Below the pieces are notes generated by a model that did not search any database, was not told the origin of the DNA, and saw only the letters and a program-made list of their open reading frames with translations. The translations under genes and the position numbers were made by a program. A DNA stretch of 64,000 bases, taken from NCBI RefSeq assembly GCF_014646515.1, contig NZ_BMNK01000013.1, positions 186,001 to 250,000 on the forward strand, in the 5' to 3' direction. Source of the DNA: Nonomuraea glycinis (GTDB taxonomy: Bacteria; Actinomycetota; Actinomycetes; Streptosporangiales; Streptosporangiaceae). Shown here piece after piece: positions 26,606 to 36,600 of this stretch. Each line of letters begins with the position of its first letter. Position 1 is the first letter of the stretch.

Positions 26606-26890
26606 CGCGAATCGAGCAGGAATCCAAGGTGACCGAGGATCCTGCCCATCGTCGCAGCCCCTCCAGAGAACTCCGCAGCGCGAAGCACGCGCCCGTCGAC
26701 CCCGCGGTGTGCCACGCCGGCGATCGCCCAGCCTTGGAGTCCTACCGGCGTCCGTTGTGGGCGATGAAGTAGTCGCGTGCCTCGCGGTAGCCGTACCGCT
26801 CGAGGAAGGCATCGCGGCCCAGCTGGTCGCACTCCTCGATGGCCGTGACGTCTGTGCGGAGCAGCCCGGGCCGGGGGAGCGATCGCGTAG
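26605..26890 (-). pseudogene. Remnant of ScoMcrA-type restriction endonuclease N-terminal domain
   Basis: On the minus strand, right after the beta-lactamase gene's stop, one frame reads EECDQLGRDAFLERYGYREA then RDYFIAHNGRR and hits TAG (26742-26744). A shifted frame continues with AIAGVAHRGVD then LRAAEFSGGAATMGRILGHL and GFLLDSR. Together they match the N-terminal head domain of ScoMcrA-like HNH modification-dependent endonucleases (LGRxAFLxRYGFxxAR ... DSKAIxGVAH ... LxAxEFSGGxATVGRxLRxLGF). The rest of the gene is gone, replaced by transposase-derived sequence. No start codon is visible, so this is dead sequence. Confidence 0.6.
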
Positions 26891-26891
26891 C

Positions 26892-28127
26892 TCAGAAGTA
26901 TTTCGAGGTCAGGTCGGTGGTGGGCCAGGACGACACGGTCACCTTGTTCATGTCGTCATCGATCCCGTCGTAGTCGAGTGAGCCGCTCTCCTCGCGCCGG
27001 TTGAACAGCAGGGCGTAGCTGAATCCGTTCTGCAGCCGCGCCAGGTAGGCGAACGTGCCCGGCATCGAGCCGTTGTGCCAGGTGTTGAGGTGGCCGGTGA
27101 CCTGGCGGCACCACCAGCCGCCGCCGTACCAGGACCCGTACTCGTTGACGCCGATCTCCGGCTTGGCCACCAGCTTGGCGATCGAGGTCGAGCTGAGCAC
27201 GGTGCCCGGCCGATCGAAGGCGAGGGTCCAGCGGACCAGGTCCACGGCGGAGGCCAGCCAGCCGCCGTTGGCGTCCTGATTGGGCATGTTGAAGCCGCCG
27301 TAGGGGTACGGGACGGTGGTGCCGGAGGTGTCCAGGACGGTCTTGTTCGTGTACTGCGACTCGTAGCGGACCTCGCCGGTCGCGGCCTCGCTCCTGAGGC
27401 TCTCGCCGAGCCGCATGCGCGTGATGCCGAGCGGCTGGAGCAGCTTGGTCTTGATGTACGTCTCGTAGGGCTGCCCCGAGACCTTCTCGATGATCCGGCC
27501 GAGCAGCAGGTACCCGTAGTTGCTGTAGACCATCTTGGTGCCCGGGGCGTGATCGAGCGGGCGGGCGGTGGCGTACCGGATGATGTCGTCGTGCCCGATC
27601 GGCAGCGGCACGTCGAGCGCGGCCGAGATGGTGTGGTCCAGCCAGAGCTGGTCCTTGGAGACGTCGCGGTCCCAGCCGCCGAGGTGCTGCATGAGGCGGA
27701 GTACGGTGACCTGCTGCATCCGGGCGTCGGCCGGGGTCAGGCCGAGCAGCTGAGTGACCTTGGCCGACAGGCTCAGCTTGCCATCCTGCACCAGGCGCAT
27801 GACAGCGGCCGAGGTGATGTTCTTGCTCAGGCTGGCGATCCGGAACAACGACGTCGGCGATGGGACCGCTGGTGCCCTGGAGGAGTCGTCGTAGGTGTAG
27901 CCTCGCGCGAGCAGGATCTTGCCGTTCTTCATGATGGCCAGCTGCGCGGCCCTGATCTGGCGATCCAGCACGAACTTCTTGAGCAGGTTGTCGTACCCCG
28001 CCAGTTGCGTCGGCGCGGTTCCCGACGTGCGTACACCAGGGGCAGGTGGCGCCGCCTGCGCTGGGCGCCCGGCGATCAGCGCCGCCGGCGCTGCCGCGAG
28101 AAGAGTTCGGCGAGAAAGACCGGTCAC
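26892..28127 (-). CDS. Secreted serine hydrolase, class C beta-lactamase/DD-peptidase fold
   Basis: 411 residues from GTG 28127 (AAGGGG upstream). N-terminal twin-arginine signal (SRRTLLAAAP, cleavage near AQAA). Catalytic S99-x-x-K102 (SLSK) and Tyr-x-Asn in VYSNYG are present. The C-terminal HNGSMPG supplies the third motif in place of K-T-G. Probably a periplasmic or secreted esterase, DD-peptidase or beta-lactamase-like protein; antibiotic resistance is not implied by the motifs alone. Its stop codon touches the restriction-gene remnant. Confidence 0.87.
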   Translation of the reverse strand: MTGLSRRTLLAAAPAALIAGRPAQAAPPAPGVRTSGTAPTQLAGYDNLLKKFVLDRQIRAAQLAIMKNGKILLARGYTYDDSSRAPAVPSPTSLFRIASLSKNITSAAVMRLVQDGKLSLSAKVTQLLGLTPADARMQQVTVLRLMQHLGGWDRDVSKDQLWLDHTISAALDVPLPIGHDDIIRYATARPLDHAPGTKMVYSNYGYLLLGRIIEKVSGQPYETYIKTKLLQPLGITRMRLGESLRSEAATGEVRYESQYTNKTVLDTSGTTVPYPYGGFNMPNQDANGGWLASAVDLVRWTLAFDRPGTVLSSTSIAKLVAKPEIGVNEYGSWYGGGWWCRQVTGHLNTWHNGSMPGTFAYLARLQNGFSYALLFNRREESGSLDYDGIDDDMNKVTVSSWPTTDLTSKYF

Positions 28128-28239
28128 TTACGCCCCTTATGTCACATCCGATACATGGCTCACATATGTTACGGAAGTCATGGTCTTTGTCGAAGCGGAC
28201 CCCGCTGCTGGACGCCTGAGTTCGCAGCGGACGCTCGCG

Positions 28240-28863
28240 TCAGCGCGGGGACCGGACCGGGCGTTCGGTACGGGTGGGGTTGCCGCGTACGAGCTCGTCG
28301 TGGACGTGCCAGCGGGCGGTCGTGGCGGCGCGTTCCGCTGCCTCGTCATCGTGCTCGATGCGCTGTCGCAGCAGCCGCATGGCGAGGCGGCGGTTGAGGG
28401 TGAACTGCCGTTCGGTGTCGACCACGACGACGATTCCGGTGGGACGGTGGGTCGCTCGTACGGCCGTGCTGGCCTTGTTGCGGTGCTGGCCGCCGGGGCC
28501 GCCGGTGCGGCAGGCGACGACGTCGACGTCCGCTTCGGCGAACGTGGTGCGCGGGGTGTCCAGCCGGCACGGCCGGGCGGTGACGTACCAGTTCTTCCGG
28601 CTGGTGCTGGACCGGTACGGGCTGGGGGCCTGCCAGCAGAGAGTCCCGGTCCACGAGGCGGCGAACGTCTCGGCGTCGTCCCCGGTGATGCGGACGACGG
28701 CCGATCGGTAGGTGCCGGGCCGGTCACCCGGGACGGTCTCGGCGCGCTGGGTGCCCAGGTTCCGCCGGGCGGCGTCGGCTTCCAGGCGGTGCAGCAGCTC
28801 GGCCAGCGCCCAGGCGCACTCCTGCGGGCCGCGCCCGGCGGACAGGAGCAGGTGAACGCTCAC
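28240..28863 (-). CDS. prfH: Peptide chain release factor H (PrfH)
   Basis: 207 residues from GTG 28863, which overlaps the rtcB stop (GTGA). Carries the GGQ peptidyl-tRNA hydrolysis motif (TGGPGGQHRNKASTAVRATH) but lacks the codon-recognition domain of RF1/RF2, as in the PrfH group. PrfH proteins are encoded with RtcB-type RNA ligases and act on ribosomes whose 16S rRNA decoding centre has been cleaved: PrfH frees the nascent peptide and RtcB reseals the rRNA. Residues 8-13 (SAGRGPQEC) match the N-terminal signature. Confidence 0.88.
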   Translation of the reverse strand: MSVHLLLSAGRGPQECAWALAELLHRLEADAARRNLGTQRAETVPGDRPGTYRSAVVRITGDDAETFAASWTGTLCWQAPSPYRSSTSRKNWYVTARPCRLDTPRTTFAEADVDVVACRTGGPGGQHRNKASTAVRATHRPTGIVVVVDTERQFTLNRRLAMRLLRQRIEHDDEAAERAATTARWHVHDELVRGNPTRTERPVRSPR

Positions 28864-29993
28864 CGCCGCCCCCGCTTGCCGCGGTTCTCGGGAGTCTTGT
28901 ACGTGACCAGCGGGATCGTGGTGGCGATGGGCGTGGCCAGCGCATGGTCGACGAGGTCGGCGATCACCTGCTCGATGCGCTTGTAGGCCGTCGGCGCCTC
29001 CTCGAAGAGCAGTTGCCGGTCGCCGCACACCACCAGCGACCCCACCGGCGTCCGGCGCAGCTCCTCGACCGTGTGCTTGGCCCGCCCCCGGCGCAGGGCG
29101 TCGGAACGCGACATCTTGCGGCCCGCGCCATGCGCCACGGAGTGGCCGGCGTCCGGCCCGGCGTGGGCGGCCACGAGGTAGGAAGGGGTGCCTCGCGTAC
29201 CGGCGATGAGCACGTCGCGGCCGTCACCCGGCGCCGCGCCCTTGCGGTGCAGGTAGCTCCCGTCGCGGAGTTCGACCAGGTTGTGGCATTGGTCGACGAT
29301 CGGCTCGGCGGGCTCGAATCCCAGCGCGTGGGCGACCCGGGCGGCCAGCAGCCGCCGGTTGAGCGATCCCCACCGTACGGCGTCGTCATGTGCCGCCAGG
29401 TAGGCGGCGGGATCGGGGGCGGGGCCCGCGCCGTGGACCTCGGTGTGCGCCCGCAGGATCCGTTCGCCCAGCCCGCGGGAGCCGCTGTGGACGACGAGGA
29501 CCAGGTCACCGGCGTCGAGTCCGAGCCGGCTCGCGTGACCGGCGTCGAGGATGGTGCCGATGCGCGCCAGCTCGACGAAGTGGTTGCCCCGGCCGACCGT
29601 GCCGAGGCCCTCGACGTGACCCGCGGGCACATCGCCCTTCAGCACGGCCCAGGCCGGGTCGTCGGCATCCCGCTCAGGGTCCAGCGCGCGATCGAGATCG
29701 GGGAACCGGGCGGCGAGCTTCTCCGGTACGGCCCGCTTGAGCTTGACGGGGAACACGGCGATACCGCACCCGATGTCGGAGCCCACCAGGAACGGGTACA
29801 GCACGGTCGACGCCATGGCCGCGCCGATCGGGGCGCCCTTGCCGGGGTGCAGGTCCGGCATGGCGGCGACGTGCGTCATGCCGTCGAGGGCGGCCACCTG
29901 GTGGCACTGCGCGACGGCATCGGACTCGATCCAGCTCGCGGGGGAGGCGAACACGGTCACCGTGGCCGGCGGGCTGGAGTGTTGCTGAGACAA
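28860..29993 (-). CDS. rtcB: RtcB-type RNA ligase (PrfH-associated)
   Basis: 377 residues from TTG 29993, chosen because GAAGAGAG lies 7 bases upstream; frames extending to 30116 lack a ribosome site. Metal and guanylate site motifs of RtcB are complete: MPDLHPGKG, VGSDIGCG, GRGNHF, HSGSRGLG and the guanylylated His in VAHGAGR. The protein joins 2',3'-cyclic phosphate or 3'-phosphate and 5'-OH RNA ends with GTP. The coupled prfH gene shows it is the ribosome-repair subtype rather than the general tRNA-repair one. Confidence 0.9.
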   Translation of the reverse strand: MSQQHSSPPATVTVFASPASWIESDAVAQCHQVAALDGMTHVAAMPDLHPGKGAPIGAAMASTVLYPFLVGSDIGCGIAVFPVKLKRAVPEKLAARFPDLDRALDPERDADDPAWAVLKGDVPAGHVEGLGTVGRGNHFVELARIGTILDAGHASRLGLDAGDLVLVVHSGSRGLGERILRAHTEVHGAGPAPDPAAYLAAHDDAVRWGSLNRRLLAARVAHALGFEPAEPIVDQCHNLVELRDGSYLHRKGAAPGDGRDVLIAGTRGTPSYLVAAHAGPDAGHSVAHGAGRKMSRSDALRRGRAKHTVEELRRTPVGSLVVCGDRQLLFEEAPTAYKRIEQVIADLVDHALATPIATTIPLVTYKTPENRGKRGRR

Positions 29994-30155
29994 GGACGCT
30001 CTCTTCGCTGAACAGGGCACGGCGCGAGCGAGCGCCGTGGCATCGGGAAATGGCGGGAGTGTCCGCGTCAGATCAGCATGGACACCACGTTCCCCGAACC
30101 CGCCCCACGAGGGCAAATGATTTTCGGCCGCATGATGCCAGGTGTCGGCCGCGTA

Positions 30156-30194
30156 TCGAGAGTCCGGCAGTTTCGAGAGTCCGGCCGTTTCGAG
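30156..30194. repeat. Short direct repeat upstream of rtcB
   Basis: Two adjacent 17-bp copies (TCGAGAGTCCGGCAGTT, then the same with C for A at position 14) plus a 5-base third start. They lie in the 398-base non-coding stretch between the NACHT gene's end and rtcB. Function unknown. They could be regulator half-sites or slippage products. No gene is seen in this interval. Confidence 0.55.
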
Positions 30195-30391
30195 CCCCGC
30201 TGAGCAAGTGCCCGCTGAGTGTCCGGTAGATGTCCTGGCCCGCGCAGGGCCCGACTTTCACCATCGTGCCGTGAACTTCAAGCGATCAATCCGGTTCTTG
30301 CACATCACGGCCCTCTCATTCTTATTAGCCGCCTCGGAGGGGCAGTCCGTCGCGAGCGGGGCGCCGAAACCACGGCTGGGTGGCCTTGAGC

Positions 30392-32923
30392 TCACCTGTC
30401 ACCGTCGGCGGGCGTCAGGAAGTCCTGGAACTCGCGGTGCCGGAACTGGTAGGTGGCGCCGCTGACCCGCAGCAGCCGGGCCTCGCAGGCCCAGTCGAGA
30501 AAGGCCCACAACCGCAGCGGGAGCAGGCCGCGCGTGGCCGCGACGACCAGCCCGATCATCGTACGGGCCCACGCGACCGCGCCGAAGGCCAGCCCGAACG
30601 TCACCCCGCCGACGAGCGCGCACACCAGCGACTCCACGACGCCGGTGTTCATGACGAACACCAGGAAGGCGGCGACCCCGCCGGTGAGGCCGAAGGCCAT
30701 CCCGATCATGGGGTTGCGGCGCAGGGCCTCACGCGGGTGGGTCAGCTCCGCGTCCCTGCTCCAGCCTCCGGTAGCGATCTTGAAGACGACCCCCAGCGTG
30801 AAGGCGAGGACGAAGGCGCCGGCGACGCCCGCCGCCAGCGGCAGCGGCCCGGCGTGGGCCAGCCGCAGCGGCGCCAGCCCGGTGAGCGCGCCGCACAACC
30901 CGAAGCCGAGCAGCGTGAGCGGCTCCGCGCGGAGCACCTCGAAGACGGTCATCCGCTCCGCGCCCCTCCGTCCGGCCGCCGTCAGCCCGATGACCGCGCC
31001 GAGCACCAGCCCGCCGATGCCGCCCGCGACGACGGCGAAGCCGGGCCCGAAGACCCTCTCCCCGGTCAGCACAAGCCCGGCCAGGCCGCCGAGCACCCCG
31101 ACGGGCACTCCCGCCGAGGCGCCCAGCAGGCCGCCGATCACCCGCCGCCGCCGGGGAACCTCGCCGCGCCCACCGGCGGCGGCCGGCCAGGGCGACAGCG
31201 ACAGGCCGGTGGCGATGGCCACCCAGCTCGCCATGAGCGTCAGGGTGAGCAGCTGCCCAGTGCCGGGGTCGTCGGCCGCCGATCCCGTCCAGAACGCCAG
31301 CATCGCGATGCACGAGAAGAGCACGCAGGCCAGGCAGTGCGCCATCAGGACTCGCCGCCGCCCGCCGATCGGCCACAGCAGGTGCGGCACGATGTCGATC
31401 GCCGTCAGGCCGGGCGGCGGCCGGTCCGCCTCGGCTCCCCGGGCGGCCTGCCGGCGGAGGTGGCCGGCCAGCAGCACCAGCCACGACCGCACCTGGTCCG
31501 GCTGGTACGGAGCCCCGTGCGCGGTACGGGGCGTGAGCACGGTCGCCGCCGGCACGTACGCCTCCAGCAGCCTCCTGACGATCCGCGCCGCCCCCGCACC
31601 GGTGTCGAGCCCCGGATCCACGCGCAGCAGCTCGTCAGGATCGGCGCCGGACTCCACGGCGGTCACGGTCAGCACCAGCCGCCACGGCGTGGCGAGAGCG
31701 GCGTGCACGGCCTTGCCCGCCGGCCCGGACAGGGCCTCGTGGACGGCCTCGCGCCGCGGGCCGTGCGGGTGCCCGTCCGGCCAGCGGGCACGCAGGTACG
31801 CGCCGATCTGCCGGCCGGTCAGGGTGTGCAGGTGGATCAGGGCGGCGTCGTCGAGCCCGGCCCGGGCCGCGCGCAGTTCGGCGTGCCGGTCGGCCCGGCA
31901 GGTCACGACGACCGCGCCAGGACGCCGGCCGGACAGGTCGCTGTAGCGGTTGAGCTCGGCCAGCAGCCCGATCGCCCGGCGTGGCGGGCCCCATCCCGGC
32001 TCGGGGTCCAGCTCGTCCAGCCCGTCCACCACCGGCAGCACCCGGCGATCGCGCACCAGCCGGTGCGCGTCCCTGGCCGCCAGCCCGAAGTCCTGCGCCA
32101 ACTGCTCGGCCAGCCAGGTCTCGAACGGCCTGCCGAGGGTCCAGCGGGCCGCGCTCAGCCGTACCGGCACCAGTTGGCCCTGGTCGAGGCGGCCGCCGGC
32201 GGCGAGCACGGGCTCCAGCAGTTGCAGCACCAGCTCGATCGCGAGCACCGTCTTACCCGCCCCCGACTCGCCCACGACCAGCAGGCGTCGCGAGCCCAGG
32301 TCACCGAAGAAGCGGCCGATCGCGCCCAGATCATGCTCGGCCTCGCCGCTGTCGCCGCTGTTGCTGTGCCGACTGCTGGGTTCGCCGTACTGACTGCCGG
32401 TCTCGCCGTACTGGCTGCCGGTTTCGCCGTACCGACTGAAGGAGAGCTCCGCGAGGTTGTAGCCGCCGAGCAGCCCCTTGCGGGCCCTGTCCTCCTCGCG
32501 GACCACGCGGCGGATCAGCAGCTCGACGGCGGGATCGGGGGTGGCGGCGGCCGGCTGGGCCGGTGGCCGGGGGATGTGCGCGGACGGTTCCGCCAGGGCC
32601 GTCCTGGCCGCTCGCCAGCGTTCGAGTTCGGCGGGGATCAGCTCGGCCGGGTAGTCGCAGTAGTGGAAGCAGGCGGTGACGAAGGCCCGGACGAAATCCC
32701 AGCGCGGCAGCCGGTCGGCCTGCCGCAGGACGTGTGAGACCGTGCTCTTTGGCAACGCGTCGACCGTGGCCCCGTCCGTGGCCGTCGTCTGGCCGCCGAG
32801 CGAACGCAGCCTGCTCAGGGACGGCTCGCCCGCCCACTGCTTGAGCCGTACCAGCGACTGGACGAAGTCCGCGGTGCTGACCGCCCCTGCGGGATCCGGC
32901 GGACGGGGACGCTCCTCGATCAT
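30392..32923 (-). CDS. NACHT NTPase with N-terminal HTH and C-terminal membrane helices
   Basis: 843 residues from ATG 32923, overlapping the upstream stop (ATGA). An N-terminal XRE-like segment (about 10-95: STVSHVLRQADRLPRWDFV) precedes a Pro-rich linker and a short YGETGSQ repeat. The STAND/NACHT core has Walker A GESGAGKT (about 217), Walker B VLPVVDGLDELD (about 295) and the sensor region VVVTCRADR. From about 520 to 770 there are roughly eight hydrophobic helices, and it ends in a soluble RHREFQDFL tail. No leucine-rich or TPR sensor is seen, so the membrane part may be sensor or effector. It is the third gene of a minus-strand trio with the nSTAND1-WD40 gene. Confidence 0.82.
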   Translation of the reverse strand: MIEERPRPPDPAGAVSTADFVQSLVRLKQWAGEPSLSRLRSLGGQTTATDGATVDALPKSTVSHVLRQADRLPRWDFVRAFVTACFHYCDYPAELIPAELERWRAARTALAEPSAHIPRPPAQPAAATPDPAVELLIRRVVREEDRARKGLLGGYNLAELSFSRYGETGSQYGETGSQYGEPSSRHSNSGDSGEAEHDLGAIGRFFGDLGSRRLLVVGESGAGKTVLAIELVLQLLEPVLAAGGRLDQGQLVPVRLSAARWTLGRPFETWLAEQLAQDFGLAARDAHRLVRDRRVLPVVDGLDELDPEPGWGPPRRAIGLLAELNRYSDLSGRRPGAVVVTCRADRHAELRAARAGLDDAALIHLHTLTGRQIGAYLRARWPDGHPHGPRREAVHEALSGPAGKAVHAALATPWRLVLTVTAVESGADPDELLRVDPGLDTGAGAARIVRRLLEAYVPAATVLTPRTAHGAPYQPDQVRSWLVLLAGHLRRQAARGAEADRPPPGLTAIDIVPHLLWPIGGRRRVLMAHCLACVLFSCIAMLAFWTGSAADDPGTGQLLTLTLMASWVAIATGLSLSPWPAAAGGRGEVPRRRRVIGGLLGASAGVPVGVLGGLAGLVLTGERVFGPGFAVVAGGIGGLVLGAVIGLTAAGRRGAERMTVFEVLRAEPLTLLGFGLCGALTGLAPLRLAHAGPLPLAAGVAGAFVLAFTLGVVFKIATGGWSRDAELTHPREALRRNPMIGMAFGLTGGVAAFLVFVMNTGVVESLVCALVGGVTFGLAFGAVAWARTMIGLVVAATRGLLPLRLWAFLDWACEARLLRVSGATYQFRHREFQDFLTPADGDR
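32371..32438 (-). repeat. 21-bp tandem repeat inside NACHT gene
   Basis: The block TCGCCGTAC recurs at 32382, 32403 and 32424 (period exactly 21). It encodes YGETGSQ copies in the linker just before the P-loop. In-frame period means copy-number change would not break the gene, suggesting a variable-length linker. Confidence 0.7.
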
Positions 32924-33573
32924 CCCTCTCCCGCCCGTACCAGCGACCAGCCGAACTCGTCCCTGCCGCGCCGCGGCCACCGGCCGTCGCGGCACCGGCC
33001 CTCCAGCGTCTGTACGTGACGCGACTCCATCAGGAAGTTGCGGGCCTCGTCGGCCGCCACCAGGTCACGGCCGACCGCGATGGACACGAGCCCGTGGCGC
33101 GGGATGTAGACCCAGCGGCCGCGGTCCCAGTCGTAGGGGTCGAACCAGCGGTGCCGGACCGTGCCGGACACGCGCGTCTCCGGCCCGTCCCTGGTCAGTA
33201 CGAACGACCCCTGCGAGCGCAGCAGGCTCATCCTGCTGACGTAGAACAGCTCCGTACCGATGAAGGCGTTGATCCGCGCGTCCCAGTGGTCGTGCAACCA
33301 GCTCGACTCACCCTCGCGCAGCTGCCGAGCCCGGCCGGCGAGCTGCCGTTCGAAGCGGCGCTGATTCTTGCGCTCGGCCTTCTTGATCACCTTGAACGAG
33401 CGCAACCACCGCTGCGACATCGTCCTCGACGCGCCCGTGCCGTCCATGAAGTGCTCAAGGAAGTCGGACGCGATCGGATGGAAGTCGCGGCCGCCCTCGA
33501 CGATCGAACGGAACAACGCGACCAGTTCCGGGACGGGCCTGCCTGTCCGCCGCCGTAAGCCTCGCAGGAACAT
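32920..33573 (-). CDS. Unknown protein between two STAND NTPases (candidate effector)
   Basis: 217 residues from ATG 33573 (GGAG about 9 bases upstream). An in-frame GTG at 33642 would overlap the WD40 gene's stop and add a Pro-Thr repeat. The N-terminal half is basic and helical (SQRWLRSFKVIKKAERKNQR). The C-terminal half has a conserved-looking block VRHRWFDPYDWDRGRWVYIP with clustered His, Asp and Trp. No known domain was recognised. Its stop overlaps the NACHT start, so it is translated with it. Placement between two STAND NTPases suggests a partner or effector, which is inference. Confidence 0.65.
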   Translation of the reverse strand: MFLRGLRRRTGRPVPELVALFRSIVEGGRDFHPIASDFLEHFMDGTGASRTMSQRWLRSFKVIKKAERKNQRRFERQLAGRARQLREGESSWLHDHWDARINAFIGTELFYVSRMSLLRSQGSFVLTRDGPETRVSGTVRHRWFDPYDWDRGRWVYIPRHGLVSIAVGRDLVAADEARNFLMESRHVQTLEGRCRDGRWPRRGRDEFGWSLVRAGEG

Positions 33574-33632
33574 CCTCGCTCTCTCCGTGGTCGAATCCAG
33601 GATCGGGGTCGGGGTTGGGGTCGGGGCCGGGG

Positions 33633-36600
33633 TCAGGGGCACGTCTGGCGGTACTCCTCCTGGGGCACGAGATTCTCCCACTCCTCGCGGGTGAGGGAGC
33701 GGCCCGCGTTGGCGCACGCCGCGGCCACCAGGTCGGGAGGCGTACGGACGTTCCACAGCCGCGCGGTCGTGTCTCCCGAGGCGGTGGCGACCGTCGTCCC
33801 GTCGGCGCTGTAGACGAGATCGGTCACGCCTTTGGTGTGGCCTCTCATCGCCGAGCCGAGCCGCCGGTAGGTCAGCAGGTCCCAGAGCTGCACCTCGCCG
33901 TTGGTGAGTCCGGTGGCGAGGACCTTGCTGTCGGGGCTGAAGGCGAGCGTGGTCATCACACCCTCCTCGACGATCAGGCCGATGCCGACCGCACGCCGGT
34001 GCGGCACGTCCCACAGCCGCACGCTGTTGTCGTAGGCCGTGACGGCCAGCCGCTGCCCGTCGGGGCTGAAGGCCAGGTCGTTGACGAGTCCGCCGTGAGC
34101 CGTGAACGTCGGACCAGGCCGCTCCCGGCCGGTGGCGACGTCGAAGAACCGGATCCGGCTGTCGAAGCCCGCGGTCGCCACGATCGTGCCGTCGGGGCTG
34201 AGCGCCATCGCCGTGATGACGTCGGTACCGTCGCGTACGGTGATGCGCGCCCCGGTGTCCCTGCGGCTCGCGAGGTCCCAGAACACGATGGACTTGTCCC
34301 GCTGGGCGGCGACGAACCTGCCGTCGGAGCTGATCCTGGCGTGGGCGAGTGACTTCTCGTGCGCGATCTCGCGGCGGCTCGCGACGTCCCAGAGCCGTAC
34401 CCCGTCCAGGCCCTCCGACAGAAGCGTCCGCCCGTCAGGGGTGAACTCCATCCGGTACGCCGCCGCAGGTCGGGCAGCCACGGGATGCAGCGGCGGGCCG
34501 AGGGGGCGCTGGCCGGCCGCGTCCCACAACTGGAGGTCGGGGCTCTTCTCGTCGGCGACGCCGGTGGCCAGGATCCGCCCGTCCGGGCTCAGCGCGACGG
34601 CCCCGAACGCCGGCACGCGGGTCCCCTTCTGCTGACGTACCTGCGGGTCGGCCAGCCGGACCACGCCGTCGGCCCCGGCGGCGGCCAGCACCGTCCCGTC
34701 CGGGCTGTACGCGATGTCGTCGACCCCGGCGTAGTTGTCGGACAGCGCGAACAACTGCTGCCGGCCGGCCGTGTCCCACACCACGGTGCGCCCGCTGTCC
34801 CCGCCGGTCGCGATCCGAGTGCCGTCCGGACTGAAGGCGATCGAGTGGTAGCCGGCGGTGCGGTCCTTGAGCATCCCCTTCTGCGCGCGCGTGGCCACAT
34901 CCCACACCCGGCCGGTACGGTCCCAGCTCACGGTCGCCAGGGTCGACCCGTCCGGGCTGATGGCGACGTCGACAATGGGCTGGGTGTGTCCCGTGAAGGG
35001 GGCGCCGAGCCGGCGGGACGTGGCGGTGTCCCAGAGCCGCGCGGTCTTGTCCTCGCCCGCCGTGACCAGGATCTTCCCGTCCCTGCTGTACGCGAGCGCG
35101 TGGATGGCCGTCCCGTGGCCGGATCCCTCGCCCGGCCGGCCCATGGGGGCCCCGGACGGGCGGCGCGTGGCCACGTCCCACTGCTGGACCACGCCGCTGC
35201 TGTCGCCGGTCGCCAGCGTCCTGCCGTCCGGATTGAACGCCAGCGCGTTGACCACCCCGCCGGCCTTCACCTCGGCGCCCAGCTCGCGACGGGTGACCAC
35301 GTCGTAGAACCGGACGCTGCCGAGGCACGCCGTGGCCAGCGTCCGCCCGTCGTCGCTGAAGGCCAGCCGTACGCTCGAACAGTCGTACTTCGCCCGTGTG
35401 ATCGGCGCGCCGAGTTGCCGCCGCGTCGCCGCGTCCCACAACCGCGCCGTCCCGTCGTCGCCCCCCGTCGCGATCTTCGCGCCGTCGGGACTGAACGCCA
35501 CCGCCGACACGCCCCGCGCGTGCCCGGTCAGGGTCCCCCTGCCGGTACGGGTCGCCGCCGTCAGCACCCGGTTGCGGGCCTCGTCGGTGGGCGCGATCCG
35601 CCACGCCGCCACGGCGAGCATCGAGGCCAGGGCGGTGTCGCCGGTCACCTCGCTCTGCGCCGCGAGCTGGCGGGAGCTGGCCAGCCCGCGCTGCCGGTTC
35701 GCGTCGTCCGCCGCGCTGACGGCGGTGCCGGCCGCGACGAGGGCGAGCACCGACAGCGCTGCCAGCCCCGACATGACGAGCCGGCGGCGCCGGGTCACCC
35801 GCCGCGCCTCCCGGGTGGAGGCCGTGACGAAGCTCTCCACGGTGGCGCCGGGCGGGGGGAAGCTGTCGGGGTCGCGCTCCCAGCGGGGCCGGCTGTCCTG
35901 GACCGCCAGCAGCCGGGGTCCCCGGTAGAGGAAGGCCGGGTCGCGGTGGTTGTCCGCCCACTGCGCGGCGGCCTCGACGAGCCCGTCGTACACCGACTGC
36001 GCGGCAAGATCCGGTTCGAGCCACTGTCGCAGGGTGGGCCAGGCCGTCAGGAGCGCGTCATGGGCGATCTCGGCGCTGTCCTCGTGCAGAGTGAGCAGCC
36101 GCCGGTCGGCGAACACAGCCAGCAACGCCGCCGTCCGCTCCCGCTCCCGGTCCCGCGCGTCCCGCGGGTCCTGTGCGTCCCGCGGGTCCTGTGCGTCCTG
36201 TGCGGATGCGGCGGCGTGCAGTTCGGCCAGTGTCGCCCGGCGTCGCGCCACCCGGCCACCTGCGGTGATCGTCGTCATCCGCCGGAAGAACCTGAGCGCG
36301 GCCTTGCGCTCGTCCGGCTGCAGCCCGTCGAGGGCCTCATCGGCCGTACGCCGTACGGAGTCGCGTACCCGGCCGGAGTCCTCATACCCACGGACCGTCA
36401 GCGTGTCCTTCTCGCGCCGCTCCCAGGTGTTGCGCAGAGCCTGGGAGAGCAGGGGCAGGGCGCCGGCCTCGTACCGGTCGCCGGTGCGCAGCTCCGCGTA
36501 CCGATCGCCGGTGCGCAGCTCCGCCAGGATGATCTCCACCAGCCCCTGTTCGAGCCGCAGGCCCGCCGTGGCCGCGGGGCCGGTGATGGCCAGCCGCAGG

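Noticed and set aside
26362..26832. 156-residue minus-strand frame as a real gene
   Set aside because: Only its middle part matches the McrA-type domain; the N-terminus and C-terminus are out-of-frame or antisense to transposase sequence, so it was called a remnant.
30380..32737. 785-codon open frame on the plus strand
   Set aside because: Antisense to the NACHT gene; Pro/Arg/Gln-rich shadow without any motif.
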